A stretch of DNA of 64,000 nucleotides, from the NCBI RefSeq assembly GCF_036898095.1, contig NC_090739.1, positions 104,076,752 through 104,140,751 on the forward strand, read 5' to 3'. The position numbers were made by a program, and so were the translations under genes. Source of the stretch: Palaemon carinicauda. Its lineage: Eukaryota > Arthropoda > Malacostraca > Decapoda > Palaemonidae. The notes below the pieces were generated by a model. That model searched no databases. It was not told the DNA's origin and saw only the letters and a program-made list of their open reading frames with translations. This document shows positions 22,069 to 32,049 of this stretch, piece after piece; within the stretch, counting starts at the first letter, position 1, and each line of letters begins with the position of its first letter.

Positions 22069-22830
22069 TTGAAAGAGATAGACAATAGCAACGAATTGGA
22101 CTCTTCTCAGAAGGACCAGTTTTGTCAAATGCTTCGACGTCATCTTCCAGTCATCAGTACTGGTGATGATGATGTGGGAGAGTGCTCAAGCACACCGAGA
22201 CGCCCATTTATCAGAGGGTTCGACGGTTTGCCAAACCCGTCGCTGACACCATTGAGGAACAGTGCAAGGAGTTACATGAACTGGGTATTATTGAACCCAG
22301 TATCTTTCCTTGGTCTTCACCCATTGTTCCAGTCCGAAAAAAGGACAATAGTACAGTATACGGTTGTGTGGACTACTGTAGACTGAATAAGGTGACTATC
22401 TCTGATAAGTTCCCGATGCCTAACATGGCAGACTACGTATTTTGGCTTCAAGGAGTCAAATAACCCTTAACCTGGTTCATGGAGAGTACCAGTTACCATT
22501 AGCCGAGGACAGTAAAGAAATCACGGCTTTCTCTACCGCCTTAGACACTGGCAGTTCAGACACTTGTCGTTTTGACTGAAAAATGCACCTCCAGTGTTCC
22601 AGAGAGAAATGCAGAGTATTCTCCGAGAGTTCCCAAAAGCCAAGGTGGTTGTTTACATTGATGAAATTTTGATACTTGGGTTTTCTTTCAAGGAACACAT
22701 GAAACTGGTAGAACCAGTCTTGGCTACTCTCCAGAAGCACGGACTCAAGATAAAACTCGGGAAGTGTTCTTGGGTTCAAGCCGAGATCCAGTATCTTGGT
22801 CATCTAGTTGGATGTTCTGGTATGCGTATG
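22069..22830 (+). pseudogene. gypsy-2 reverse transcriptase, broken
   Basis: RT motifs in order are YQRVRRFAKPVADTIEE, ELHELGIIEPSIFPWSSPI, VPVRKKDNSTVYGCVDYCRLN and ISDKFPMPNMADYV. Then, after stops and a frameshift near 22460-22590, come VVVYIDEILILGFSFKEH and CSWVQAEIQYLGHLVG. The usual YIDD catalytic motif is read as YIDE (codons 22654-22665), so a catalytic aspartate is changed to glutamate. Part of the palm between the two open pieces is poorly preserved. The protein cannot be functional as it stands. Confidence 0.88.
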
Positions 22831-22839
22831 TTGTCATAC

Positions 22840-23262
22840 CCTGACTACTCCCCTGATGCTACACCCTTAGAGCTTTTTGTTGATGCTTCGAGTGAGGGTG
22901 CTGGTGCTTGTCTGTGCCAGGAGTCCTTGGATCATCCAAGGGACCATCGGGTGATAGTGTACGACTCCATGACTTTCCTTGACTGCGAGACACGTTACTC
23001 TACCATTGAGCGTGAGTTGGCTGCTCTGCGATGGGGGGTGAAAACCTTCAGGCCCTTCCTCTATGGTCAGTTCTTTGTGATTCATTCTGATCACAGTCCC
23101 CTGATGTACCTTCATGACATGAAGATGGTGGACAGTCATCTAGCACGGACACTGGAGGACCTGTCCGAATTTAACTTTATTGTTAACTACTGTCCAGGTA
23201 ATCAGAATGCTGCAGCTGACTGGTTATCCCACTGGCCCGCATCAAGTATCTGCTTGCTACTG
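22840..23262 (+). pseudogene. gypsy-2 RNase H
   Basis: This domain follows RT in the same frame and degrades the RNA strand of the hybrid. LELFVDASSEGAGACLCQE carries the first catalytic Asp, TRYSTIERELAALRWGVKTF the Glu, FFVIHSDHSPLMYL the second Asp, and CPGNQNAAADWLSHWP the last conserved segment. The domain has no internal stop. The frame shifts immediately afterwards, before the OTU-like segment. Confidence 0.9.
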
Positions 23263-23264
23263 AA

Positions 23265-23720
23265 CCCCGCACTCCCAAGTGGCCTACTGAACTGGCCTTG
23301 TATAAGGAGGTTCGTGGTGGTCCAGATTCTCTCATAGAATCCTTGGAGCAGGTCGTGAACTGGTGGATGGAAGGCTCAGGTGTCGCACCCGACTCTCAGC
23401 TGAAGTGAGCCAAGCTCCAGCATGCCTTAGTTCAGCAGTTTCTGAAGGACGCTGGTCAACTAGGCTTCAAACTGGACAGGACTAGCAGGAACTGGATCAA
23501 GGCAATGTGTTTTCCAGGTACAGTCGCAGCTCTGGAGTTGCTCTTGGCAGCGTCTAAGCTATTGAACCTGGAAATCTGGGTCCATTGGGGCCCCACTTGT
23601 CCTATGGTCTATCGTGATCCATCCGTGACCGAGCCTCAGTGTCGCAGTTACATCCCTCCAACTGATGCGATTCTGGGCTATAAGGTGGAGGTAAAATCTT
23701 GTGTGCCCGACTCTGAGGGC
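23265..23720 (+). pseudogene. OTU-like domain between RNase H and integrase of gypsy-2 (tentative)
   Basis: OTU domains are Cys proteases, usually deubiquitinases. One frame gives RGGPDSLIESLEQVV (GGPDS at 23316-23330), HALVQQFLKDAGQLGFKLD, NWIKAMCFPGTVAALELL and ASKLLNLEIWVHWGPTCP. The order and spacing match an OTU core: an Asp-x-Asn-Cys-like box, a helix, Trp-x-x-Met-x-x-x-Gly-Thr, then Glu-Leu with a beta strand. The catalytic Cys position is Ser (TCT, one base from TGT), and I see no clear catalytic His further on. One in-frame TGA lies at 23406-23408. The assignment rests on eye-matched motifs only. An uncharacterised linker is the alternative. Confidence 0.5.
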
Positions 23721-23799
23721 TTGGTCACTGATGATCAGGAATCACCGGAGTATTGTCCTGCAATCCAGTACGGGACAAAAAAGGCACCTTGTCAGTCCA

Positions 23800-24150
23800 G
23801 TTGTACACGTGTCTCTCAACACTTGGCAGTAGGTATAGTAATGATGCAGGAGACCTTACTTTGTGTTCTTGTTGATACAGGGGCACAGGTTTGTCTTGTA
23901 AGTGAGTGTACTGAGGCAACTTGGCATAGAGTACCAGGTACTATCAGGAGAACAGTTAGAGGGGTTAACTGGTACCTGCACCAGTATTCTAGGCTACGTC
24001 TAGTTAGAGGTGAAGTGTCCTTCCAGGTGGAGACTACCGCTGTTTAACTATGCAGTGGTAGCTGCCAAAGACTTTACCTTTTGTTTTGTTCTTGGTGGGA
24101 ATCTACTGGACGCAGCCTATCTGACAATGGATTGACCCCAAGAACAGTTG
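23800..24150 (+). pseudogene. Second retropepsin-like domain of gypsy-2
   Basis: LLCVLVDTGAQVCLVSE (Asp codon 23874-23876) is a textbook retropepsin active-site loop. It is followed by RRTVRGVNWYLH and RLVRGEVSFQVE, and after a stop and frameshift by FVLGGNLLDAAYLTMD near 24080-24130, the usual C-terminal hydrophobic-Gly block. It is distinct from the first protease at 21348 and lies downstream of RNase H and upstream of integrase, where gypsy elements do not normally have a protease. It could be an element-family feature or a local duplication. Confidence 0.75.
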
Positions 24151-24279
24151 GTGTATGACCACACTAGTGTTCTTCAGCTGTCTCTCAAGGTACTCTCAAT
24201 CTCCCCACTGCATACCAAGACCACTGTTATGAAGGTAACTGACCCTGAACCTGATCGTGGAGTGTTCTCAGGAAATGCT

Positions 24280-25495
24280 CTGCTGTTGTTTAGTCAGGTG
24301 TCCAAGATCCAAGGAGATCATCGACAGATCCAATCTGTCATCAAGATGATCTACTCCGGCGTTCCTGCATCTCGAGTTCCACGATCATATTTGCTCTATG
24401 GGAGATGTTGGTCTGACCTGAAAGTACACCATTGTTTCCTAATGAAGCGGAACCCAGACGGCTCACTAGTAACCTTCAATGTCCTGATGGACCTAGTTGC
24501 CGAGAGACCTCCAGAATGCTCACTGGGGGATCGGAAAAATTATTGCAATGCTCCGTCGACTTGTTTGGCACAAATCTTTGATTTGTGTAATCAGGGATAT
24601 GTGCCGGACGTGTTGGGAATGTCAGACTTACAAGGCTTCAAGGGAGGTGGTTGCCCCGCCAACCTTAAAAATAACGACCTCTCCTCTTTTTGAATTGGTT
24701 GCTATGGACCTTGTGAGTCTCCCAACAGCCAGTACTGGTTTTATTGGGTGTCTGATGGTAGTTGACCATTATTCCAAGAGGGTGACGGCAGTACCCATAA
24801 GATATAAGAAGAACAGTACGATATGCCCGGCGCTTGAAGACCGAGTTTTTCCTGTTATTCCTTATGTTCCAGTCCGGATATTGACTGATAACGGCTCCAA
24901 GTTTATTTCCCAGGAATTTACAGAGTTGTTGGATTGGTTCATTGTTGTACATGTAAAAACAACTCGGTATAAACCGTCTAGTAATGGTGCAGTGGAGCGG
25001 GTGAACCGTACCATTGGTGAGTTACTGAGGGTGATTTCTGGGAATCTCGGAAATGGGACCAGTACTTATCCCAAGCAGTTCTCAGCTACAACCATTCCCA
25101 CCACACTGGGATTGGCTGTACTCCAGCTGAGAACATACTGATGGGTGCTCACGATGTTGATAGTATCCCGTTGCTGTCAGCAGAAACGAGAGACCCATGG
25201 ACTGAAGGACATCCTTGGTACAAACCATTCAAGGAAGGTTCTCTGGTTCTTTAAAAAGGTGTACATGTTGGGACACCTTCTGACGAACAAGCTCATCCAT
25301 AGGTTTGAGGGGATATTCCGTGTTACTAAGGTACACGAGAATAAGGTCACCTATGAGTTGCAGAGACTGCCTGATGGTGAACTGGTAAGAGCTCACCATA
25401 TACTATTAAAGGCCTGGTTTGAACCTCCAGTTTATCTTAGGAGGCTCTTTCTCTGGTATCCGAAGGGTCCTGATCCTGTAACAGACTGGGAATAG
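24280..25495 (+). pseudogene. gypsy-2 integrase
   Basis: The zinc-binding part is seen as NAHWGIGKIIAMLRR and CRTCWECQTYKASRE, with some positions lost. The catalytic core has VAMDLVSLP, MVVDHYSKRVTAVP, RILTDNGSKFISQEF and KPSSNGAVERVNRTIGELL, so the D, D and E residues are present. The C-terminal part (25255-25470) reads NKLIHRFEGIFRVTKVHENKV and ELVRAHHILLKAW, the usual integrase tail. Frameshifts occur near 24530 and 25100. Confidence 0.88.
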
Positions 25496-25630
25496 TCCAG
25501 GACACGTGGATGATAGTCCAACTTCCTCTGAAGTCTCTGAGAGTTCTGGTTCTAGTAGAGATAGCAACTACTATGGGGTGGCTACAGTAGTCCCATCACA
25601 CCTTTTATCCCGAGATTGTAACAAGTCTCG

Positions 25631-26206
25631 ATGACAGAAAAAAGTCACCGTCCTACTAGAGCTATTACTCAGCCTAAGCCCATTGTTAAGTCAGCTAGGA
25701 CTTATGAGAGGAAAAGAGTACTGGATGCTTGGTTATTTCCTCCAGAAAAATTTTATGAGACACCTGTATTAAAGCCTGAACCGTTTCGAGATCGTTTGGT
25801 CCTTCAACTGTGGGAGAACAGACCCACTGAGATATGTGAAACACCAATTTTGTCTCCTGAATCAGTGGTTCACTCTCCTGTGCCTGAATTTCCAATGCCA
25901 CAATTATTAGCTTCCTCTTTCCGAGAGGAAGGTGTCGTTCATCCTCTAAGGAGTTGGGAATTCTGGGAAGTTTCCAGTATTCCATTATTGGAACTACTTT
26001 CTGCTAGCTCCATGAGTTCCAGTCCAGATTTGACAAGATCTGCTAGTTTAGAAAGCCCTGTTTCTGACTCGGCATTGTCTATTTATCCTGATTATGACTT
26101 TCTCGGCTTTTCGCCACCCAATTGTGACGACCGATTGTCGCCTGAAGATCCCACCTCTAGTGGATTTAGTCCCCTATGGACTAGGTCAAAAAGGTCCTGT
26201 TCCTGA
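25631..26206 (+). CDS. Ser/Pro-rich open frame at the 3' end of gypsy-2
   Basis: This open frame of about 190 codons follows integrase. It is rich in Ser, Pro and Glu (KFYETPVLKPEPFRD, EICETPILSPESVVH) and contains a roughly repeated E-T-P-x-L-x-P-E block. I recognise no domain, signal peptide or membrane segment, so there is no sign of an envelope gene. It is most likely the C-terminal extension of Pol. Similar composition continues past the stop, in broken frames, to about 26400. Confidence 0.4.
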   Translation: MTEKSHRPTRAITQPKPIVKSARTYERKRVLDAWLFPPEKFYETPVLKPEPFRDRLVLQLWENRPTEICETPILSPESVVHSPVPEFPMPQLLASSFREEGVVHPLRSWEFWEVSSIPLLELLSASSMSSSPDLTRSASLESPVSDSALSIYPDYDFLGFSPPNCDDRLSPEDPTSSGFSPLWTRSKRSCS

Positions 26207-27531
26207 CCTACCTTTAGTTCATCCTCAAGTCCTGGGAGTGGAGGCCTCGTCTAACTGACCAGACAAATACTACAGAGAGGGAACTATCCTCCATTCCTGA
26301 GTCACCTCAGAATTCAAACCCTTTGCGACATTCTGATGGTAGATTAGGACACCGATCAGAGCTCGAGGCTGAAGTGGCACAGTCAGGTGCATCTAACCTG
26401 AATGCTACAACACTGTTTGGGTCGCCTGAAACACAACTTTGCCCGGAGTCATCGCCTTATTTTTAGGGATTTTTATTGTCCCCATCTGTGTCTACGGATT
26501 CTGTCTGATTCTCATCAGAGAATGTCAATAACCTGCAAATACCAACTGTTATGCTTGCACCTGGGGAGTCGCCGGCCTAGCCTGTCTCCAGTGCTGCGAG
26601 AAATTAACATGGCTCTCCAGCAGATTGCTGAATCCCAGCACATGTCCCGAGACAGATTTTTGACTCAGAACAACTATAAATCTCCCACTGAAATGATCTT
26701 TGAACAGTTTTTTATCGCAAGATTTGATAGTAATTACCTTTTTTTATTAAGCATGTTTTGATTCCCACATTAGGGTAGTTAAAAGGCTGTACAATGGGAC
26801 ATGTTGTGTGAGGTAATCTTTATTTATTCACAGTTTGTGTAATGGTTGCATTAATTGTTGTACTGTAGATTGACCTTGACCACAACAGTTAACAGTACAT
26901 TCAGTAAATTTTATTATCCTGTAAAACCTGTAGTCCAGAGTCAATAAGTTTTGTTTTCCTTTATATTGGTTTTGAACAGCATTTGTTTTTTCTGGATAGT
27001 TTGATGGTGTATACCTGTAATACTGAAAAGCTTCCTGTAAATAGTGTCATTCATTATATTGTATGGTTTTGGAGCATTGCTGGAAGGGATGGATGATAAT
27101 CTAATTTTCAGTTGTAATGTACTGTACATCTATTGTTTCCTGGTTTATCATCTATTCCTATCATGTTTTTATCATGAAACTGTTAAATAATGTACCTAAT
27201 GTATACATAATTTGAGAAGTAGCTGAAGGGACGGATGATGAATTAAATCTTTTTTAGTTGATCATCATCATCTTTGTCAGCATCTTTTCCCACTTCTATG
27301 TGGGGTTGATATTTCTGGTCAGCATTCTCCATCTACCTGTCCCCCACTTCATCATCGGTTAATCCCTTTTATCGAAAGTCATCCTTGATACAGTCCATCC
27401 ACCTTCGCTTTAGTCTCCCTCTCCTACCTTTTTATTGAATTTTTGTAAGGTAAACGTTATTCACTTGAATATAGGGCGTTGTTGCTAGTCGTAAGACAAT
27501 GTTGAGTGGACCAAAGATCTAGTGGGGGGAA
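26207..27531 (+). other. gypsy-2 3' untranslated region
   Basis: No gene is recognised here. The first 500 bp hold broken Ser/Pro-rich coding remnants, and the rest is AT-rich. It ends in the candidate polypurine tract (GTGGGGGGAA, 27522-27531), directly before the TG of the downstream LTR block. Confidence 0.55.
27522..27531 (+). other. Polypurine tract of gypsy-2
   Basis: GTGGGGGGAA is followed immediately by TGTGG. This is the typical junction between a gypsy internal region and its 3' LTR, and it is the best evidence that 27532 is a real LTR start. Confidence 0.75.
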
Positions 27532-28318
27532 TGTGGAAAAATTTAAATAAGAGTTAAGAAAAAATACAAATTATTTTTATATCAATATATTATATTTGTA
27601 GTAGAATGTTAGTTTTTTATATTTTGGTCCTTCAACCTTGTTTAATGATATTCCTTTTTTTGCAGCACGCCCTACTCCCTGTAGCGTTTGAAGAGGCAAC
27701 TAGAATTGGAGACAAATAGAGGCATATTAATTGGTATAATATTGCATGATCCTGCACCTGTTATGTTGCTAGGCAGCCTGGTGAAGACTGTTAAAAGCAG
27801 GTTTGCTTGGAGATTCTAGTTTTGCCACAAATTGCAACCTTGTTTTATAATCCCTTTGATCTTGAGGCAAGCTACTTGTATTTGAATGTATCCCAAACAG
27901 ATACACAGCTAGGTGTGCCTTTGTATATACTTGTATCTGGAACCCATAAGTGTCCAGCATGTGAATACTGTAGTTCTTGTTTTTTTTGGTTATTCAAATC
28001 ATTTTTTGTCTTGTGAACTTTTAGAGGGTTGATTCCTATGAGGCTTTGCCTGGATATATCGATGTCAGCTTATGTTTTTTGAAGATCTGACTTTTCATAC
28101 TATAGTTTTGTATTTTTTTCTCTCAGGAATGATATAAACCTTTTTCATTTTCACCAAATAAATATTTTTCTCCTTTTATGAAGACAGCATTTCATTCCAG
28201 TACCTTACACCATTGTGTCCCCTTCTCAGCGACTAATTTTGTTTGTTTTTCTTAGTATCATTGTTTTGTTTTTTTACTTAACCTGAAAACCACTTACCTT
28301 TGAATAACAAAATGTAAT
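27532..28318 (+). repeat. 3' LTR-like block of gypsy-2, fused to a non-LTR tail
   Basis: The block is a direct repeat of 12018-12803. It begins TGTGGAAAAATTTAAA after the polypurine tract and contains GATATAAACC and AATAAATATTTTT, a possible TATA-like box and a poly(A) signal. As in the upstream copy, similarity extends beyond the T-rich stretch into the last codons of the - strand non-LTR ORF2 (28270-28305). It ends at an 18-bp perfect palindrome AAAATGTAATTACATTTT (28309-28326), beyond which the two copies no longer match. Confidence 0.72.
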
Positions 28319-28420
28319 TACATTTTAAGCTTGGTCCCCTTGCCCAGTATAAGTCAAGGGGTGGTGCCCAGAGCTCCGTTCTCTTGATCTGTTAACTAGA
28401 TTTTTGGGTATCCCACCGTT
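28319..28420 (+). other. Junction sequence between gypsy-2 and DIRS A
   Basis: About 100 bp that I can assign neither to the LTR block nor, with confidence, to DIRS A. It holds CCCCTTG and CAAGGGG as a short imperfect inverted repeat near 28336-28362. Confidence 0.35.
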
Positions 28421-30400
28421 TTACCTTTTTGCGTAGTGAACGTTGGAGTGTGGTCGGCATTCGGACACAAGGCAGTTTGGGTGGTACCTCTGGCCACAGT
28501 CGCGTGACGCAGAGCGAGGAAGAGCTGTGTCTAGAGGTGGGAATCCCAGGGGGGAAGCAACGGAGGATCGCAAACCACGATCGCACGCTCTGTCAGAACT
28601 TGCATGGCTAGAAACCTCATCACTAGCTCCTGTTGGGCTGCGCGCGCCAGAGGATTCAACATAATGTTGATCGCGCGCTTCAATATAGCGCTGATTGTGC
28701 TTGCGTAGGATAGGTTGCATGCATAAGGTTGGTCGCGCCTGCCAAGTTGGTCGTGCTAGTGCGAACGCTCCAAGCGACGAGTCCGAAAATTCTCTGTAGT
28801 TAGAGTAAAACTCTTGGTGACTAGGTTCACGAGAACCAGAAGGTTAAGTGTGATCGTGTGAACCCCTAGAGGTCGCACTCTTAAGAGAGAACTCCTTGCT
28901 ACGATAACCCAAAGGTTCAATGTAGAGCAGGTTGCGCGAATGCTCAACACGATGAGAGTACGAAAACTCTGTTATAAGAGTAAGACTTTTGATGACGAGG
29001 GTTACGAGAGCCCAAAGGTTCAGTGTGTGAGACCCCGATAGATCAGCGCAACGAGAAACCGAAGTTCCTCTGTCACAAGACACCAAAGTGTGTGGTGTAC
29101 TAAAGTCACGAGAGCCCAAGGGTTCAGCATAACTAAAATTACGAGACCCCGAAGGGTCAGCGTAATGAGGAACCGAAGTTCCTCTTGTTACGAGAGCCCA
29201 AAGGGGCAGCGTGACTGACGGCACGAGAGCCCAAAAGCTCAACGTTACCATCGTGACGGGAGCCCGAAGGTTCCGATTCGCGTGACCCCGAAAGATCAGC
29301 GCAACTGAGCCCCAAAGGACTCCTACGGTCATGAGAACCCGCAGGATCAACATGACGAGAGCCCGAAGGCTCACGATCACGCCAGCCTAAAAGGGTGATC
29401 ATCACGAGGCCCCAAAGGGTTAACGTGAAGAGATCCAGCAGGTTGAAAAAGATCGTCTCCTCACAGAACGAGGAGGAGAACGTCCAGGATAGAGAGGAGT
29501 TACAAACCCTTCCACCCTACGAACCTCCGGAGAGGAACATTCAGCAGACTCTGCCTGAGGGGGAGACTGATCCAGACCTAAGGATAAATCCTCTGCAGGG
29601 GAGTAGAGTTCCCCTGAAGGAGAATGTTGCTCAAGACAAGGCTCTTGCTCCGCCCCTGGAGGAGAACCATAAGCGTAAGGAGATCGCCCATGATCAGAGG
29701 CGATCTTCTTTCGCGAACGAGAGATATGTTCCCCCAAAGGGAAAACCTGCCTTGAAGAAAGCCCTGCCACCGCCCCTGGTGGATTAGCTAACTCCTCGAC
29801 GTAGGAAGCAGACTTCAGGCCTGACCGATGAGCAGCAGTGCCTACACCCACACTAGGAGGATCAACCTCCGCGGAGGAAGGAGACGACCGCCTTTTCTCC
29901 ACTCCTCTTTTAAGGATCTCGAAGAGAGCTTCCTTCGAAGGGGGGCCATCGACGGCCAGTGATGGCCAAAAGGACACAAGATCTAAAAAGGAACAGGCGC
30001 TTCCTGGGGAAGGGAAGGAGCCGACACCTTCGCCTATCCCACAGGGTTGACCTGGAGTCACAAGCTACTCGGCCAGAGATTTTGGCATAGAGTAAGCAGA
30101 AGCCCGTGATTTCTTCAATTTCACGGCAGACCCTGAAGGCGAAGATTAACGCTTAGACTTCTTCCTATTAAGCCCTAACCTCTCCCACTGGGAAGCTGGC
30201 CACTCCCAACAATACGAACAGATGTCATCCGAAGAACACTGACGTCCCCGCCAAGCCGGGCACAGGGGGTGAGGGTCCGCCTCTACGGACGAAAAGAAGG
30301 TACCGCAGTTGCAGCCCTTCTCACGACCAGGACATGTCCACATAGCGGGACAAACACACTCACCGGGGACAAAAGAAAAAGGAAAAACAAATAAAGTCAA
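28421..30400 (-). pseudogene. DIRS A Gag, N-terminal part with Cys-rich motif and SGSR repeats
   Basis: Reading 5' to 3' on the - strand, the segment begins at 30400 with a Cys/His-rich motif (CGTFFSSVEADPHPLC, then CSSDDICSYC and WPASQWERL). It continues with an acidic/Ser-rich stretch (30061-29420) and then tandem 10-11 residue repeats around SGSRD/PLGSRN (29405-28840). Similar blocks in the same order occur in DIRS C. Frames are broken several times. A zinc-binding role for the Cys-rich start is inferred from the CxxC pattern only. The C-terminal part of this Gag is at 10148-11958. Confidence 0.7.
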
Positions 30401-30449
30401 GACAATTTAACAAGTTAATGGGAGAGAGAGACAACACGTCTGCACGATG

Positions 30450-30643
30450 CCTAGCCATAAGCAAAAGTTGTTACTCAGCCGACAGGTGTGAGTGAGTGGG
30501 GTAGCTGGTCTACACCACCCTTTCTGCTAATTAGCAGACGGGGGTAGTTATCCCTCATTAAATTTTCTTGGCTAGTTTTCAGCATTGCCGAAAGTAATAC
30601 CCCTATAATTAGCGAAAGGTTTGTATCTGTGTCAGAACAAATA
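30450..30643 (-). repeat. Terminal inverted repeat of DIRS A (5' end side)
   Basis: This matches 6600-6790 in inverted orientation (GACAGGTGTGAGTGAGTGGGG, GGGGGTAGTTATCCCTCA, GCATTGCCGAAAGTAATACCC). Its outer end GGTTTGTATCTGTGT is the reverse complement of the second half of the internal complementary region at 6873-6905. Confidence 0.85.
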
Positions 30644-31154
30644 CAGCTTGTAGAATCAATTTTAATCTATGGCTAAAAATAAAAGTGATAATTTTCCTTG
30701 TCACACATTTAGATATCTCTACACAATTCTACAAATGATATGATCTAGAAGTGTGTTAAGAGGTTCAGAAGAAATGAACGTTTGATTTAACAGCTAGTTA
30801 ATGAAAATTAAAAACACGAGTAGCAAACTTCTAAGGAAAAATGTCCTTCCTTATTTTAATTTGTTGATCTTAGTTGCTTTTAAATGTTCAATGTCCTCAT
30901 TTTCCAAACAATAACACAAAATCGATTCATTTAACGTTACCTATAATAATTCTGGGTAATTATTTCAAGAATGTAATAGGAATATATTATCATAAGGTAT
31001 ATTTGTATTTGCCAACTAAGCGTTTCATTATGCTTGTCTAATATCAAATGATTAATATGGAATTGCAATCTGAATTTTAATAAAGTAAAAAGCTCATAAT
31101 TGTTGAACTGGACCAATTTTTCAAGTTAAATTTTGGGTTTGGAATTTACGAGAA
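30644..31154 (+). other. AT-rich spacer between DIRS A and DIRS B
   Basis: No gene, repeat or transposon end is recognised in these 510 bp. It is possibly the original target DNA of the elements. Confidence 0.5.
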
Positions 31155-31490
31155 AAATGGATTTTTATTATGAAATTAAATTTTATTGCAGTGTCTTACC
31201 GAACAATTATTCAGCTGTAGGTTCCCTACGAATGGCAGACAATAGATTAAAAACTACCATGGTGGTGCCGCCATCGCTGATGTAGGTGAAGTCATCTCCC
31301 TCCACTCGAGGGAGCTACAGGTACAACTGTCCAGGTAACATATATTCGTTCTGCCTAGCCATCCACCAATGGAGAGGAGGGAGGGCTTCGATTAATAATT
31401 GTTCGGTAAGTATGCAATAAAATTTAATTTTATAATAAAAATCCATTTTTATTGCAGTGTCTTACCGAACAATTATACAACTGATTACCC
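31155..31490 (+). repeat. Terminal inverted repeat and internal complementary region of DIRS B
   Basis: GCAGTGTCTTACCGAACAAT occurs twice (about 31189 and 31456), with its complement ATAATTGTTCGGTAAG between them (near 31396). The order X, loop, X-complement, X is the same as in A, C, D and E. Only the loop and the final X match the right end of the element. Confidence 0.85.
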
Positions 31491-32049
31491 ATTGCAAGGT
31501 TGGGGGGCTGTGGATGTAAGTTTTACGTTAACAATCGCATACGATTCTTGAAAATAAAGAATACCCAAAAGCACTGTTAGTGCCTGTTGTACCTCTAACC
31601 TTGTAAGAGAGCTACTGCATGAGAATACTGCCTCTGGTCGGTGCTCATCTTACATAGTAGAAGGCTTGGAATATGACCAATGGGTGCTTCTACATGGAGA
31701 AGAAGATCCTCGTAGTCATGGTGTTCACCGCTGACTGAATGAAGATACAAGAAAATATCGCCCTAGCCCTGGGCTAAGACCAAAAATAACCAACATGAGA
31801 AAACTGTCACCTACACCAAAATAAAAACCTTTACCCACCAAAACTAACACTGAAATGATTGGTGAGTACTCCAAGTACATTGTACCCCCAGACATCCCTT
31901 TAACTCGCCAACCTTGGTACAAGGCGAAACATAGGCTAACAGAGGGAGCAACCCCCTATGTCATTCCTCCCAACACCATGCCAGCTACCGAAAGTGGACC
32001 GGGAAACTTACAATCTTCAAACACTGTTCAGATTTCTTTCAAATAATGC

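Larger units (their letters stand above)
12018..28318 (+). mobile_element. Ty3/gypsy element gypsy-2 with extra OTU-like and second protease domains
   Basis: The two LTR-like blocks (12018-12803 and 27532-28318) are direct repeats. Between them the + strand codes Gag with zinc knuckles, protease, RT, RNase H, an OTU-like segment, a second retropepsin-like segment, integrase and a Ser/Pro-rich tail. A - strand non-LTR element (12740-19020) and an inverted solo LTR (20832-21086) interrupt it. All coding blocks carry stops and frameshifts. The left edge falls inside DIRS A Gag, and DIRS A resumes to the right, so this element inserted into DIRS A. I did not find a target duplication. Confidence 0.85.
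6572..30643 (-). mobile_element. DIRS-type tyrosine-recombinase retroelement A (split by gypsy-2)
   Basis: The element reads on the - strand as Gag (30400-28421, continued at 11958-10148), RT/RNase H (10076-8601) and tyrosine recombinase (8536-7338). Its outer ends are inverted repeats: the left segment at 6600-6790 (TTTATAAGGGTATTAC ... TCGGCTGAGTAACC) recurs inverted at 30450-30640. The block at 6817-6915 repeats the complement of the left end and then a copy of the right end (ACACAGATACAAACC). That is the internal complementary region that defines DIRS elements. The 12018-28318 segment is a foreign gypsy insertion. Several stops and frameshifts make the copy inactive. Confidence 0.9.

Noticed and set aside
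25631..26206. An envelope gene in gypsy-2
   Set aside because: No signal peptide, membrane segment or cleavage motif is visible; Ser/Pro-rich Pol tail is more likely.
28364..28384. GGTGGTGCCCAGAG as a primer-binding site
   Set aside because: It lies outside the right LTR block, where no primer-binding site is expected, and no match to a tRNA 3' end could be verified.
28840..29410. Regularly spaced repeats as a CRISPR array
   Set aside because: The repeats are degenerate, lack unique spacers of constant length, are in frame as Gag peptide repeats, and the genome is eukaryotic.
29395..29787. A + strand 130-codon open frame
   Set aside because: It is antisense to DIRS A Gag and has no homologue I recognise; a shadow frame.
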